Shown in pieces: positions 45,119 through 54,288 of a stretch of 64,000 nt of DNA. The number at the start of each line of letters is the position of its first letter. Within the stretch, counting starts at the first letter, position 1. This DNA is from Paenibacillus foliorum. GTDB lineage: Bacteria > Bacillota > Bacilli > Paenibacillales > NBRC-103111. The position numbers were made by a program, and so were the translations under genes. The notes under the pieces are model-generated. The model ran no database searches. It saw nothing but the letters and a program-made list of their open reading frames with translations, and was not told the DNA's origin. The DNA lies in NCBI RefSeq assembly GCF_013141765.1, contig NZ_WHOD01000013.1, positions 248,001 through 312,000 on the forward strand. The letters run 5' to 3'.

Positions 45119-45709
45119 TTATTCCTCCGATAATTCATCCAAAGTCTTCTCCAAGCTGGGTGCCAGGTTATCGAGGAAATATTGCATTTCGGGCATGTTC
45201 ATCATTTGGATCGATTGCTCAATCTGCTTCTTGGCGCTGCCGAATTCTTTATTACCAGCCGATAGCTCTGTTACACATTTCAAGTAAGCATCGAGCAAAT
45301 CGGCTGCTTTTACATATTTTTTTAACTCGTTGTTTTCACCTGTCTTCGTATCGATCAACGGCTCGTACACCGGGCGCAGCTTATCAGGAATCATATCGAG
45401 CATACGCTCAGCGGCTAATTGCTCAATATCGCGAAAGTTTGCTAATATTTTCGGATTGTGATGCTTTACAGGAGTAGGTATATCCCCCGTAAATACTTCC
45501 GTTGCATCATGGAACAACGCCATACTGACAATTCGGTCTGTCGGGATATTTCTTCCGTACACTTCGTTGGCAATTGTGCATAGCACATGGGTTAAGATGG
45601 CTACATGAAAAGAGTGCTCGGCTACGTTCTCCTTCACTACATTACGCATGAGGCTCCAGCGTTCAATATAGCGCAATCTGTACATGTATGCGAAAAAATG
45701 ACTATCCAT
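45119..45709 (-). CDS. YfbR-like 5'-deoxynucleotidase (HD domain)
   Basis: A 196-residue HD-domain protein of the YfbR type, which removes phosphate from deoxyribonucleoside 5'-monophosphates and helps balance nucleotide pools. Metal-binding motifs are visible: VAEHSFHVA (His), ALFHDATEVFTGDIPTPVK (His-Asp pair and Asp), and KAADLLDAYLKC near residue 135. Length matches E. coli YfbR (199). No strong ribosome site on the minus strand was evident beyond an AGGATGAGACCTG stretch. It is convergent with the lyase and shares the direction of the deacetylase upstream of it. Confidence 0.92.
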   Translation of the reverse strand: MDSHFFAYMYRLRYIERWSLMRNVVKENVAEHSFHVAILTHVLCTIANEVYGRNIPTDRIVSMALFHDATEVFTGDIPTPVKHHNPKILANFRDIEQLAAERMLDMIPDKLRPVYEPLIDTKTGENNELKKYVKAADLLDAYLKCVTELSAGNKEFGSAKKQIEQSIQMMNMPEMQYFLDNLAPSLEKTLDELSEE

Positions 45710-45744
45710 CAGGTCTCATCCTATCTAATTTTTTAACATCAGAG

Positions 45745-46899
45745 TTATGGCTTAACCGCCGGTGTTTGGCGGACGGAGAAGCTCTGTACGGTTGGATTAT
45801 ACACAATTTGCACACCGATAGCATTTTCCAAATCTTTAATTCCGATATACACGACATTATTTTTCATATAAAGCGGCTTTTGCAGGTTGAGGGTCTTGCC
45901 TCCGGTAAGTGAAGTTAGCTTTTGACTGTTAATCGTACCTATCCAACTTGTGTTCTGGAACTGAATTTGAACTTGGCTTTTGCTATTCATTGTTGCTTTA
46001 CCGCCTAATTGACCCATTGTCTCCATTAAAGGCACTTCATTAAATGGATGATTAGTGGCAACAACTCTGCGCTTGATGGAAGCTTCTAATCCTTCTGGTG
46101 AAATAGCGCTGTTACCTGCATTGATCCTAGGGATTTGCAAAGGCTCAAGGTCTCTTGTAGCCATTTCCGGTACAATGGTAAAAGCGAATTTCATCCCGGC
46201 CTGTTGAATGTATTGGGAGGACAGCTTGTCGTAAATGCCAAATGGATAAGCGTAGGAATCAATAGGCTCAGGATACAACTCACTCAGCTTAGAGATACAT
46301 TGTCCCGTATCGGTAAGGACACGCTGCTTATATTCATCTTCGGTTTCTTTCGTGCCGTTCGTGATGATACGTCCTATTAGCATGGCGCTATCGTCAGGCA
46401 ATTTTTGATGCATGCTGTTGGTGTGGCATTGGAGATCTATAAAATTAGTGTCGCTGGTCATCTCGACAATTTCATCGCGGGACATGGACGGAATGTAACT
46501 GGCTAATGGATCTTCCAAGTCTCCGGTAATAACAAAATTGACCGCAGGGATTCGCATGCTTTTGAGAATGGGATATGCATTTGTATAGAAGCTCTCATAG
46601 CCGTCATCAAAGGTTACAAGCACAGCATTGTGCGGAACCGAAGCGCCTTGCATAAACTCTTTGAACTGCTGGAGCGTAATAAATTGATAGCCTTTATTTT
46701 TTAAAAGAGACAGCTGATCCTTAAAAAGCTGAGTGGTGACTGTCCCGGAGCTCTTCGCTTCGTCATCTACATGATGATACATAATAACAGCAACTTGATC
46801 TTTAAAAATAGTGTTAGAATTGGCTGCATATAGAGACGGTAGGATGATGCTAAGGCCGATAATACTAAGGGCCGCTGCTTTTAGAATGAGTTTGTTCAT
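45745..46899 (-). CDS. Secreted polysaccharide deacetylase with copper-amine-oxidase-like stalk domain
   Basis: A 384-residue extracellular carbohydrate esterase 4 protein. From the chosen ATG it starts MNKLILKAAALSIIGLSIIL, a signal peptide or anchor. The NodB domain (about 40-270) has VAVIMYHHVDD, VLVTFDDGYES with the catalytic and metal aspartates, LQCHTNSMHQ (metal His), and YAYPFGIYD. The last 100 residues resemble the copper amine oxidase N-like domain often attached to Paenibacillus wall proteins (PLYMKNNVVYIGIKDLENA). It probably removes acetyl groups from cell-wall or exopolysaccharide sugars. The frame extends 23 codons upstream but GGAG on this strand favours 46899. Confidence 0.9.
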   Translation of the reverse strand: MNKLILKAAALSIIGLSIILPSLYAANSNTIFKDQVAVIMYHHVDDEAKSSGTVTTQLFKDQLSLLKNKGYQFITLQQFKEFMQGASVPHNAVLVTFDDGYESFYTNAYPILKSMRIPAVNFVITGDLEDPLASYIPSMSRDEIVEMTSDTNFIDLQCHTNSMHQKLPDDSAMLIGRIITNGTKETEDEYKQRVLTDTGQCISKLSELYPEPIDSYAYPFGIYDKLSSQYIQQAGMKFAFTIVPEMATRDLEPLQIPRINAGNSAISPEGLEASIKRRVVATNHPFNEVPLMETMGQLGGKATMNSKSQVQIQFQNTSWIGTINSQKLTSLTGGKTLNLQKPLYMKNNVVYIGIKDLENAIGVQIVYNPTVQSFSVRQTPAVKP

Positions 46900-47168
46900 A
46901 TGCAATCGAAACTCCTTATCTGGTAGTCGAAATTTCCTAGGGGGTAAGAAAACATATTCTAGGTCCAAGGTAAGGATTCCTTCTGAGAAGGCAGTAGAAT
47001 ATTGAAATGTTTGTGTAATTCATTGGTATAACGACTGATGTCAAATAAAGCCGCAAAACCTCCCTATTTTCACGGTTTTTGAACATGTCGGATTATGCTA
47101 TTATATACCTATGCATAATTTATCCGGTGTGGAAGCCGGGCTTATCATTTTGAGAGGAGATTTTATTC

Positions 47169-48707
47169 ATGCAGCAATTCCAACAAAGTGTCTATAAACT
47201 GATTGTAGAAACATCCACCAACCTTCCGGCCGATGTCCGCGAAGCCATTCAAGCAGCTAAAGCCCAGGAGGACGCTGGAACGCGTTCCGCGCTGTCTTTG
47301 TCAACTATTGCTAATAACATTCATATGGCGGAGTGCAACGTCTCACCGATCTGTCAAGACACGGGGATGCCGACCTTTATTATACATTGTCCAGTAGGCG
47401 CTAACCAAATTGTGATGAAGAAACAAATATTGGCAGCGGTAGCTCAGGCGACTAAGGATAGCAAGCTGCGTACCAATTCCGTCGATTCCTTAACAGGAGC
47501 CAATACGGGAGATAACTTAGGTCCCGGAACTCCGGTTGTTCATTTTGAGCAATGGGAAAAAGACGATGTTGAAGTGAAGCTGATTTTAAAAGGCGGAGGC
47601 TGTGAGAATAAAAACATTCAATACAGTTTGCCGATGGAGATTGAAGGCTTAGGCAAAGCAGGCCGTGATCTAGATGGGATCCGTAAGTGTATTCTGCATT
47701 CGATCTATCAGGCTCAAGGTCAAGGCTGTAGTGCGGGATTCATCGGGGTTGGCATAGGCGGTGATCGGACGACAGGTTATGAACTAGCCAAACATCAGCT
47801 GTTTCGCCATGTAGACGATGTGAATCCCATTGAAGAGCTGCGTCAGCTTGAGGACTACATTATGGGCAATGCGAATTCGCTTGGTATCGGGACCATGGGC
47901 TTTGGTGGGCAAGTGACGCTGCTTGGGTGTAAAGTGGGTGTTATGAACCGTCTTCCAGCGAGCTTCTTCGTCTCCGTTGCTTATAATTGCTGGGCTTACC
48001 GCAGACAAGGCGTGCTGCTTGATTCGAACAGCGGTGATATTAAAGAGTGGGTGTACAGAACCGGAGAAACGGTTCCTATGAATCAACAGGCAGAAGCAGC
48101 AGCGTCTACTGAGAAAGCGGAACGTCGAGAAGTAGTGCTGCAAACGCCAATTTCTGAGGAGCAAATTCGTGAGCTGCGTGTTGGAGATGTAGTTATTATC
48201 AACGGTATCATGCATACAGGTCGCGATGCTCTTCATAAATATTTGATGGATCACGATGCTCCATTGGACTTGAACGGCGCAGCGATTTACCACTGTGGCC
48301 CTGTTATGGCCAAGGATGCTAACGGAGAGTGGCATGTTAAGGCAGCCGGCCCTACCACCAGTATCCGCGAGGAGCCTTATCAAGGCGATATCATTAAAAA
48401 ATTCGGTATCCGTGCAGTTATCGGTAAAGGCGGCATGGGCGCCAAAACGTTAGCCGCTCTCAAGGAGCATGGCGGAGTTTATTTGAATGCTATTGGTGGA
48501 GCGGCTCAATATTATGCCGAATGCTTCAAAAAGGTAGAAGGCGTAGATTTCATGGAGTTCGGTATTCCAGAGGCAATGTGGCATTTGCAAACCGAAGGCT
48601 TCGCCGCGATCGTAACAATGGACTCACATGGTAACAGCTTGCATGCGGAAGTGGAGAAGGATTCTTTTGCGAAGCTTGCACAATTGAAGGAAACGGTTTT
48701 TTCCTAA
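47169..48707 (+). CDS. Fumarate hydratase, class I (iron-sulfur)
   Basis: A 512-residue oxygen-sensitive class I fumarase interconverting fumarate and malate. Alpha and beta parts are fused: residues 1-300 hold the cluster domain with SPICQDTGMPTF, GGCENKN and GQGCSAGFIGVGIGGDRTTG, which carry the three cysteine ligands of a 4Fe-4S cluster; residues 330-510 hold the beta part with INGIMHTGRDALHKYL. AGAGGAG lies before ATG 47169. Firmicutes often have class II FumC, so this class suggests adaptation to low iron stress or low oxygen; cydAB is 6 kb away. Confidence 0.93.
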   Translation: MQQFQQSVYKLIVETSTNLPADVREAIQAAKAQEDAGTRSALSLSTIANNIHMAECNVSPICQDTGMPTFIIHCPVGANQIVMKKQILAAVAQATKDSKLRTNSVDSLTGANTGDNLGPGTPVVHFEQWEKDDVEVKLILKGGGCENKNIQYSLPMEIEGLGKAGRDLDGIRKCILHSIYQAQGQGCSAGFIGVGIGGDRTTGYELAKHQLFRHVDDVNPIEELRQLEDYIMGNANSLGIGTMGFGGQVTLLGCKVGVMNRLPASFFVSVAYNCWAYRRQGVLLDSNSGDIKEWVYRTGETVPMNQQAEAAASTEKAERREVVLQTPISEEQIRELRVGDVVIINGIMHTGRDALHKYLMDHDAPLDLNGAAIYHCGPVMAKDANGEWHVKAAGPTTSIREEPYQGDIIKKFGIRAVIGKGGMGAKTLAALKEHGGVYLNAIGGAAQYYAECFKKVEGVDFMEFGIPEAMWHLQTEGFAAIVTMDSHGNSLHAEVEKDSFAKLAQLKETVFS

Positions 48708-49234
48708 GATTGAATGTACAACGGAGATAGCGGAGAAGCTGCTGCTATGAGCTCTGTAGGATTTGAACGGAACCGAGAATTCCGTTATTTCATTTACGGC
48801 CTCCGATTTAAGGCGTTAGCGGAAGTTGGAGTTCCGTTATTTGGTAGAATGTGAGCACAAATGTAGAAAAACAGAGGGATAACGGAAAAGCTAGTTCCGT
48901 TATCCCTCTGTTTATTGTGCTTTTCAAGTAATAGAGGAACAAAAGCTTCCTCTATTGTTTCCTTATTCCGTGGGAGCAAGCAGCACTGAGTAGAACAAAA
49001 GAGGGGATCGTTGTGTGCGGGGAGAAGCGTCCGCTATCGCTACGACATCGCCTTTGTAGTCACCTTTTGGTGCCTGCTCGGGTATGCAACCTACTATTGA
49101 AGCTCATGTTCCAACTGCAACAAGCGTCTTAAAATTTCCTTTACAAAAAAAAAACTAGCCATCTATCTACTGAACAGCTACGATAATGTGTAAACTATTT
49201 ATTCATAAACCTCAAGTGAAGGGACAAATGAACG
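48708..49234. repeat. Intergenic repeat region between fumarase and phoR
   Basis: No gene is supported. From 48720 to 48911 the words GTTCCGTTAT and GCGGAA recur in both orientations. The clearest unit is a perfect 17-bp hairpin ACAGAGGGATAACGGAA with its complement (48871-48887, 48895-48911; seven-base loop), which could also act as a weak terminator. After 48920 the sequence is plain until the AT-rich phoR promoter region; one TTTACA at 49140 is not repeated, so no Pho box is claimed there. Confidence 0.7.
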
Positions 49235-51034
49235 ATGCATAAATTTCGTGCCCGGCTTACATTGATTTTTATTGCGCTGATCGGTTCTTCGGTTCTTCTA
49301 GCGGGTCTATTTATGGCTCAGATGCTGAAGGAATCCCACATAGAAGCCTTGAAAGCTAATATGCAGCGGGAGCTTAAAATTATTCTGGTTACTCTGGATT
49401 GGAATAAAGGCGGATCGGATGAAGAACAAATTCGATATTACACCGAACAGGCTAACCGTTTGAGACAATCGGCTGATGCGCGTATTACCTATATCCGCGC
49501 AGATGGTAAAGTACTGGGGGATTCCGATCATGCTGCGGCTGATATGGAGAATCATTCAGAACGTAAAGAGATAGTTGAAGCGCGTACAAATGGTACGGTG
49601 GGCTCAGATTCGCGCTTTTCGGCCACAGTTGGGCGCAATACCTTGTATGTAGCAGTACCAATTAAGGATAACAATCAAATCAAGGGCTATGTTCGTCTCG
49701 CAATGAGCTTGGAAGAGGTAGAAGCATCGATTAAGAAGTTATGGTTTGGATTGCTAATTGGCCTTCTAGTCGTATTTGTGCTTGCAGTATTAATTAGCTT
49801 TCGCGTTGCTTATAGCATTACAAAGCCGATCGAAATGATTACGAAGGTAGCCCATCAAATTACTAATTTGAATTATAAAGCTCGCGTCCATGGACGTAAG
49901 AAAGATGAGGTTGGACAGCTAGGGCATGCCATCAATCGAATGGCGGATAGTCTACAGCTGCAGATGAATCGAATTATTGAGGATGAAAGCCGCTTGAAAA
50001 GCGTGCTGGAGAATATGATCAGCGGCGTTATGATGATTGACCGTGAAGGTAAGATCGTGCTGTTGAATCGGTCGGCAGAGGATATATTAGGCTTCTCTTC
50101 TCAGGAGCTGTTGGGTAAAAAATTTGACGAAGCGAAGCAGCAGTTTGATTTTACACAATTGATCCAGGAATGTTTTGATGTTCACGAGCATATCAGGGAT
50201 GAAATGATTTTCTATTATCCATCTGAACGCATATTGGAAATTAACTTAAGCCCTATGTCATTAGGTGATGAGGAATGGGTAGGAGTATTGATCGTGCTTC
50301 ATGATATTACTGCCGTACGGCGCTTGGAGCGGATGCGGAGTGAATTCGTTGCCAATGTGTCCCATGAATTAAAAACACCAATCGCTGCAGTTAAAGGCTT
50401 TGCTGAGACGCTTCTTGCCGGTGCTCTAAACGATAAAGAAACCGCAAAGTCGTTTTTGCAGATAATTTTTGACGAGAGTGAGCGTTTAAATCGGCTCATC
50501 GGTGACATTCTGGAGTTATCAAAAATCGAGTCAAAGCGGATTCCTATGCAGTTTTCACCCATTTATATGCAGACCTTTGTAGGCAACTGTCTTAATGTGA
50601 TGAATTCAGAGGCAGCTAAGAAGTCGATAGAACTCGAAATGCTGGTAGACGAGAATTTGTATATTGAAGCGGATGAGGATCGGCTGCGGCAAATAATGAT
50701 CAATTTGTTATCCAATGGTATTAATTACACCCCCGAGGGTGGTAAAGTGAAAGTGAAGGTAGAGTCTTTTCTTAGAGCGGGGGACGGGCCTGAAAATGAG
50801 CGGATTCGTTTGACGATTTCAGATACCGGCATTGGTATCCCTAAGAAAGATCTGCCGCGTATATTCGAACGTTTCTATCGGGTGGACAAAGCGCGTTCAA
50901 GAGTTTCAGGCGGTACCGGCTTGGGCTTATCAATCGTTAAGCACTTGGTCGAGCTGCATAAAGGATCAATCCGGGTAGATAGCGAAGTCGGTATGGGTTC
51001 GAAATTCATAATCGAATTGCCGATTATTCATTAA
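49235..51034 (+). CDS. phoR: Phosphate-sensing histidine kinase
   Basis: A 599-residue membrane histidine kinase of the PhoR type. Two membrane helices (about 8-28 and 165-190) enclose an extracytoplasmic sensor domain, followed by HAMP (190-240), PAS (255-365), a HisKA domain with phosphorylated His377 in FVANVSHELKTPIAAVKG, and the ATPase domain with NLLSNGINYTPEGG, DTGIGIPKKD and GGTGLGLSIVK. A tiny frame ATGAACGATGCATAA starting at 49228 overlaps the phoR start. phoR comes before phoP, the reverse of B. subtilis order. Autophosphorylates under phosphate limitation and passes phosphate to PhoP. Confidence 0.88.
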   Translation: MHKFRARLTLIFIALIGSSVLLAGLFMAQMLKESHIEALKANMQRELKIILVTLDWNKGGSDEEQIRYYTEQANRLRQSADARITYIRADGKVLGDSDHAAADMENHSERKEIVEARTNGTVGSDSRFSATVGRNTLYVAVPIKDNNQIKGYVRLAMSLEEVEASIKKLWFGLLIGLLVVFVLAVLISFRVAYSITKPIEMITKVAHQITNLNYKARVHGRKKDEVGQLGHAINRMADSLQLQMNRIIEDESRLKSVLENMISGVMMIDREGKIVLLNRSAEDILGFSSQELLGKKFDEAKQQFDFTQLIQECFDVHEHIRDEMIFYYPSERILEINLSPMSLGDEEWVGVLIVLHDITAVRRLERMRSEFVANVSHELKTPIAAVKGFAETLLAGALNDKETAKSFLQIIFDESERLNRLIGDILELSKIESKRIPMQFSPIYMQTFVGNCLNVMNSEAAKKSIELEMLVDENLYIEADEDRLRQIMINLLSNGINYTPEGGKVKVKVESFLRAGDGPENERIRLTISDTGIGIPKKDLPRIFERFYRVDKARSRVSGGTGLGLSIVKHLVELHKGSIRVDSEVGMGSKFIIELPIIH

Positions 51035-51079
51035 TCATGCTATGATTGGTTTATATAGAAATTAAAGCGGGGGATTCCC

Positions 51080-51805
51080 ATGCCACAAACTATTTTAGTT
51101 ATTGAAGACGAGCCTACATTAGCAAGGCTGCTTTCTTATAATTTATCGCAGGACGGTTATGAGACGAAAGTAGTAGATAACGGAAGCGACGGGCTTCAGA
51201 TTGCACTTCAACAGTCGTTTGATTTAATTATTCTCGATATTATGCTTCCAGGAATGAATGGTTTCGAAATATTATCCAAGCTGCGACAAAAAGGCAATAA
51301 GACACCGGTTGTTATTTTAACCGCACGTAATGCAGAAGAAGAGGTCGTGCAAGGCCTTAAGTACGGTGCAGATGATTATATCACTAAACCTTTTGGTGTT
51401 GCTGAGCTGCTCGCACGTGTATCTGCTGTATTGCGGAGAACGATGTCAGATGAGCAATTGCAGGAGAAGAATACGGCTGGAGAGAAAGTCATCACGGTAG
51501 GGGAATTGCACATTTATCCGGAGAAATATGAGGTTATGCTGAATGGCGAATCGATTTCTCTTAGGCCCAAGGAATTTGAAGTGATGTTATATCTCGTTCA
51601 GCGCCCGGGAGTTGTTGTAACAAGGGACGACTTGATGAATATCGTTTGGGGCTTTGACTACATCGGCGGTCAGCGTACGGTTGATGTTCATGTAAGCTCA
51701 CTAAGAAAGAAGCTCGAAATGAATCAGCAAAGCGTGCAGATTGAATCGATTCGTGGTGTTGGCTATAAGCTGGTCAGTACAAATACGAATACGAAGAAAA
51801 ATTAA
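51080..51805 (+). CDS. phoP: Phosphate regulon response regulator
   Basis: A 241-residue OmpR-family regulator. The receiver domain (1-120) has the acidic pair ED at 9-10, phosphoacceptor Asp53 in LIILDIMLPG, Thr in VVILTARN and Lys in DDYITKPFG. The winged-helix DNA-binding domain (140-235) has SLRPKEFEVMLYL, VVVTRDDLMNIVWG and RTVDVHVSSLRKKL. It lies 45 bases behind phoR. GCGGGGGA precedes ATG 51080. Its likely targets include ppk1, which has a direct-repeat match to Pho boxes in this window. Confidence 0.9.
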   Translation: MPQTILVIEDEPTLARLLSYNLSQDGYETKVVDNGSDGLQIALQQSFDLIILDIMLPGMNGFEILSKLRQKGNKTPVVILTARNAEEEVVQGLKYGADDYITKPFGVAELLARVSAVLRRTMSDEQLQEKNTAGEKVITVGELHIYPEKYEVMLNGESISLRPKEFEVMLYLVQRPGVVVTRDDLMNIVWGFDYIGGQRTVDVHVSSLRKKLEMNQQSVQIESIRGVGYKLVSTNTNTKKN

Positions 51806-51817
51806 TAGCTGGCACAA

Positions 51818-51850
51818 ACAGCCCTCTGAATGAATGATTCAGGGGGTTTG
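51818..51850 (+). terminator. Terminator-like hairpin after phoP
   Basis: CCCTCTGAAT pairs with ATTCAGGGGG (one mismatch) around a short loop at 51820-51846, followed only by GTTTGCTCGTGTTTG, so termination may be weak. Confidence 0.55.
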
Positions 51851-51883
51851 CTCGTGTTTGTGGTTAATTTTGAAATCCAGGGG

Positions 51884-51901
51884 CCATTTCCCGGGAAATG
51901 G
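51884..51901. promoter_or_regulatory. Perfect 18-bp palindrome upstream of the Gfo/Idh/MocA gene
   Basis: CCATTTCCCGGGAAATGG is an uninterrupted palindrome 142 bases before the next start, a plausible dimer operator. Regulator unknown. Confidence 0.45.
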
Positions 51902-52042
51902 GGCATAAGACAAAATCGTATACAAGATTAGCAGGATTCGAAATATATTTTAAGGTGTTTCTTGTCTATACTAGGACTAGGTTATTTAGATCATTATGAT
52001 AATAACAATTTTGCTTTTAATATTGAAGGAGGGGCAAGGGTC

Positions 52043-53128
52043 ATGTCGAAAACGTTTAGAATTGGAATTATCGGGTGCGGAGGTATTGCAAACGGAAAAC
52101 ATATGCCCGCATTAAAAAATCAACCAAATGCTGAAATGGTCGCTTTTTGCGATGTTGATGTCAACAAAGCTCATGATGCAGCGAATAAGTTTGGCGTAGA
52201 AGGGGCGAAAGTGTACGAAAATTATCGGGATTTGTTAAATGACGGCTCCATTGATATTGTACACGTTTGTACACCGAACGATTCCCATGCGGAAATTTCC
52301 ATTGCAGCATTGGAGTCGGACAAGCATGTAATGTGCGAGAAGCCGATGGCCAAAACAGCCGCTGATGCTAGAAGTATGGTGGAAGCAGCGAAACGTACTG
52401 GTAAAAAACTGACGATTGGTTACCAAAACAGATTTCGTTCGGACAGCCAATATTTGAAAACGATTTGCTCTGAAGGCGATCTTGGAGAGGTTTATTATGC
52501 GAAAGCACACGCAATCCGCCGCCGCGCAGTACCGACTTGGGGCGTGTTTCTGGATGAGGAGAAGCAAGGCGGGGGGCCGTTGATCGATATTGGTACACAT
52601 GCTCTGGATTTGACGTTATGGATGATGGATAATTACAAGCCTAAGGCCGTACTGGGAACAGCCTTTCACAAGCTGTCTCATAAGCAAAATGCAGCAAACG
52701 CTTGGGGATCATGGGATCCGGAAAAGTTTACAGTCGAGGATTCAGCATTCGGGATGATCACTATGGAGAACGGCGCTACCATAGTATTGGAATCCAGCTG
52801 GGCGATTAATATGCTGCAAACAGGCGAAGCCAAAACAACCTTGTGCGGAACAGAGGGCGGCGCCGATATGCAGGATGGTCTGCGTATTAACGGTGAAAAG
52901 CATAGTCGCTTGTTCATGAATCAAATCCAACTGGATGCTAAAGGCGTAGATTTCTACGATGGAAAGAAAGAAAGTCCTGCTGATCTGGAAGCTCGTTTAT
53001 GGCTAGAAGCTGTTGAGCAGGATAAGGATCCAGTCGTAACACCTGAGCAAGCATGCGTTGTGTCGGAAATTCTTGAAGCTATTTATGAATCGTCCAAGAC
53101 AGGTAAGGCCGTATATTTTGAGCGATAA
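52043..53128 (+). CDS. Gfo/Idh/MocA-family oxidoreductase
   Basis: A 361-residue NAD(P)-dependent sugar or inositol dehydrogenase-like enzyme. The N-terminal Rossmann domain has IGIIGCGGIANGKHMPAL, then VHVCTPNDSHAEISIAAL and the family motif HVMCEKPMAK with the catalytic lysine. The C-terminal domain has QGGGPLIDIGTHALDLTLW with the conserved Asp and His. ATG 52043 follows AAGGAGGGG; an earlier frame start at 51962 has no ribosome site. It is a single gene between two terminator-like hairpins and may be controlled through the palindrome at 51884. The substrate cannot be predicted. Confidence 0.93.
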   Translation: MSKTFRIGIIGCGGIANGKHMPALKNQPNAEMVAFCDVDVNKAHDAANKFGVEGAKVYENYRDLLNDGSIDIVHVCTPNDSHAEISIAALESDKHVMCEKPMAKTAADARSMVEAAKRTGKKLTIGYQNRFRSDSQYLKTICSEGDLGEVYYAKAHAIRRRAVPTWGVFLDEEKQGGGPLIDIGTHALDLTLWMMDNYKPKAVLGTAFHKLSHKQNAANAWGSWDPEKFTVEDSAFGMITMENGATIVLESSWAINMLQTGEAKTTLCGTEGGADMQDGLRINGEKHSRLFMNQIQLDAKGVDFYDGKKESPADLEARLWLEAVEQDKDPVVTPEQACVVSEILEAIYESSKTGKAVYFER

Positions 53129-53187
53129 GAAAAAGAAATAGCTTGAAGTGATTTTTTGAATGTAGAAACAACTGAAGTAAAAATAAA

Positions 53188-53232
53188 GAGGACATCTCTC
53201 AAGTATGATAACTTGGAGGTGGCCTCTTTTTG
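53188..53232 (+). terminator. Terminator after the Gfo/Idh/MocA gene
   Basis: AAAGAGGACATCTCTCAAG and its partner CTTGGAGGTGGCCTCTTTTT form an interrupted stem with a T run. Confidence 0.85.
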
Positions 53233-53268
53233 TTTGGATGGATTCCTGATTAGGATTACGCTATTTGC

Positions 53269-54288
53269 CTATTTTCCGTGTTTACCTTGTACATAATTAG
53301 CGTCAAACAAGAACAGCCGCATCAACAAGAATAAGGAAGGGATTAGCAGCAATAACCCGGCTATAAAAGCGATTATCAGCGCAATACCCATACTAGGGCT
53401 CGTAATACTCTCATGAATGGATATCATGGGGTATAAGATATAAGGCAGATGCGAAGCTCCATATCCGAAGAATGCTAAGGCGAATTGCAGCATCACCAGC
53501 AGGAATGCCAGCCCGAGACGCTTGCGGATCCAAATCAGATAAGCAGCGACCATGAAGCACAGTAATGACAGCACGAACATCCAGGATAGCTCAATCATCC
53601 GGTTAAAATGCCAGGGATTATGTTGTTGGATTGAGAAAAATACGAGCAAGCTGCTGAGAATTGTAGGTATGCTCCATGCGATTGCGAAACCGCGCAGTAC
53701 CTCCATCGCTTTGTAGTCCTTTGCTTTCTGAGCATAGTAAGTTAAGAACGCCGCGGATATAAACAAAACACTGACAAGTGACAAGATAACGACAGACCAG
53801 GCATAGGGGCTTGTAAAAAGCTTGCTGTAGAGCAAGGTTACTTGATTACCCTTTTCCTCGATGTATCCTCCCTCTGAGATGGTCAGCACTATGGATAAAG
53901 AGGCAGGAATAAGCAGTCCGCTAGCACCATACAGCAGCAAGTAGATCTTATTATCCTTGGAGCCGTAAGTGCTGAAGGCATAGTACGAACCCCGAATGGC
54001 TAATAGCACGATAGCGATACTGCCTGGAATTAACAGCGTAGTACCCAAGTAATAAGCCGTATCTGGAAAGAAACCGACCATTCCGACCATAAAAAAGATC
54101 AAGAACACGTTGGTAACTTCCCACACAGGGGAGAGATAGCGTTCGATAATGCCGTGCACCAAATGTTTTCTTCCCGTAAGCATACTGTAGTAGCTGAAAA
54201 AACCGGCGCCAAAATCAATGGAGGCAACGATCAAATATCCGTACAGAAAAATCCAGAGAACGGTAATTCCGATCAGCTCGATATTCAT
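53269..54288 (-). CDS. cydB: Cytochrome bd-type quinol oxidase subunit II
   Basis: A 339-residue membrane subunit of cytochrome bd oxidase with about eight to nine helices; MNIELIGITVLWIFLYGYLI is the first, containing the polar-free start typical of CydB, and the sequence GAGFFSYY and RYLSPVWEVTNVFLIFF follow. It supports haem and quinol binding by CydA and gives high-affinity oxygen respiration. The ATG overlaps the CydA stop as TAATG, so translation is coupled. The length is shorter than the 379 residues of E. coli CydB but normal for Bacillus-type enzymes. The assembly exporter genes cydC and cydD do not follow. Confidence 0.9.
   Translation of the reverse strand: MNIELIGITVLWIFLYGYLIVASIDFGAGFFSYYSMLTGRKHLVHGIIERYLSPVWEVTNVFLIFFMVGMVGFFPDTAYYLGTTLLIPGSIAIVLLAIRGSYYAFSTYGSKDNKIYLLLYGASGLLIPASLSIVLTISEGGYIEEKGNQVTLLYSKLFTSPYAWSVVILSLVSVLFISAAFLTYYAQKAKDYKAMEVLRGFAIAWSIPTILSSLLVFFSIQQHNPWHFNRMIELSWMFVLSLLCFMVAAYLIWIRKRLGLAFLLVMLQFALAFFGYGASHLPYILYPMISIHESITSPSMGIALIIAFIAGLLLLIPSLFLLMRLFLFDANYVQGKHGK

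Noticed and set aside
51962-52042. 27-codon upstream extension of the Gfo/Idh/MocA protein
   Set aside because: No ribosome site for the earlier start, while AAGGAGGGG exactly precedes ATG 52043, which starts the Rossmann fold as usual.
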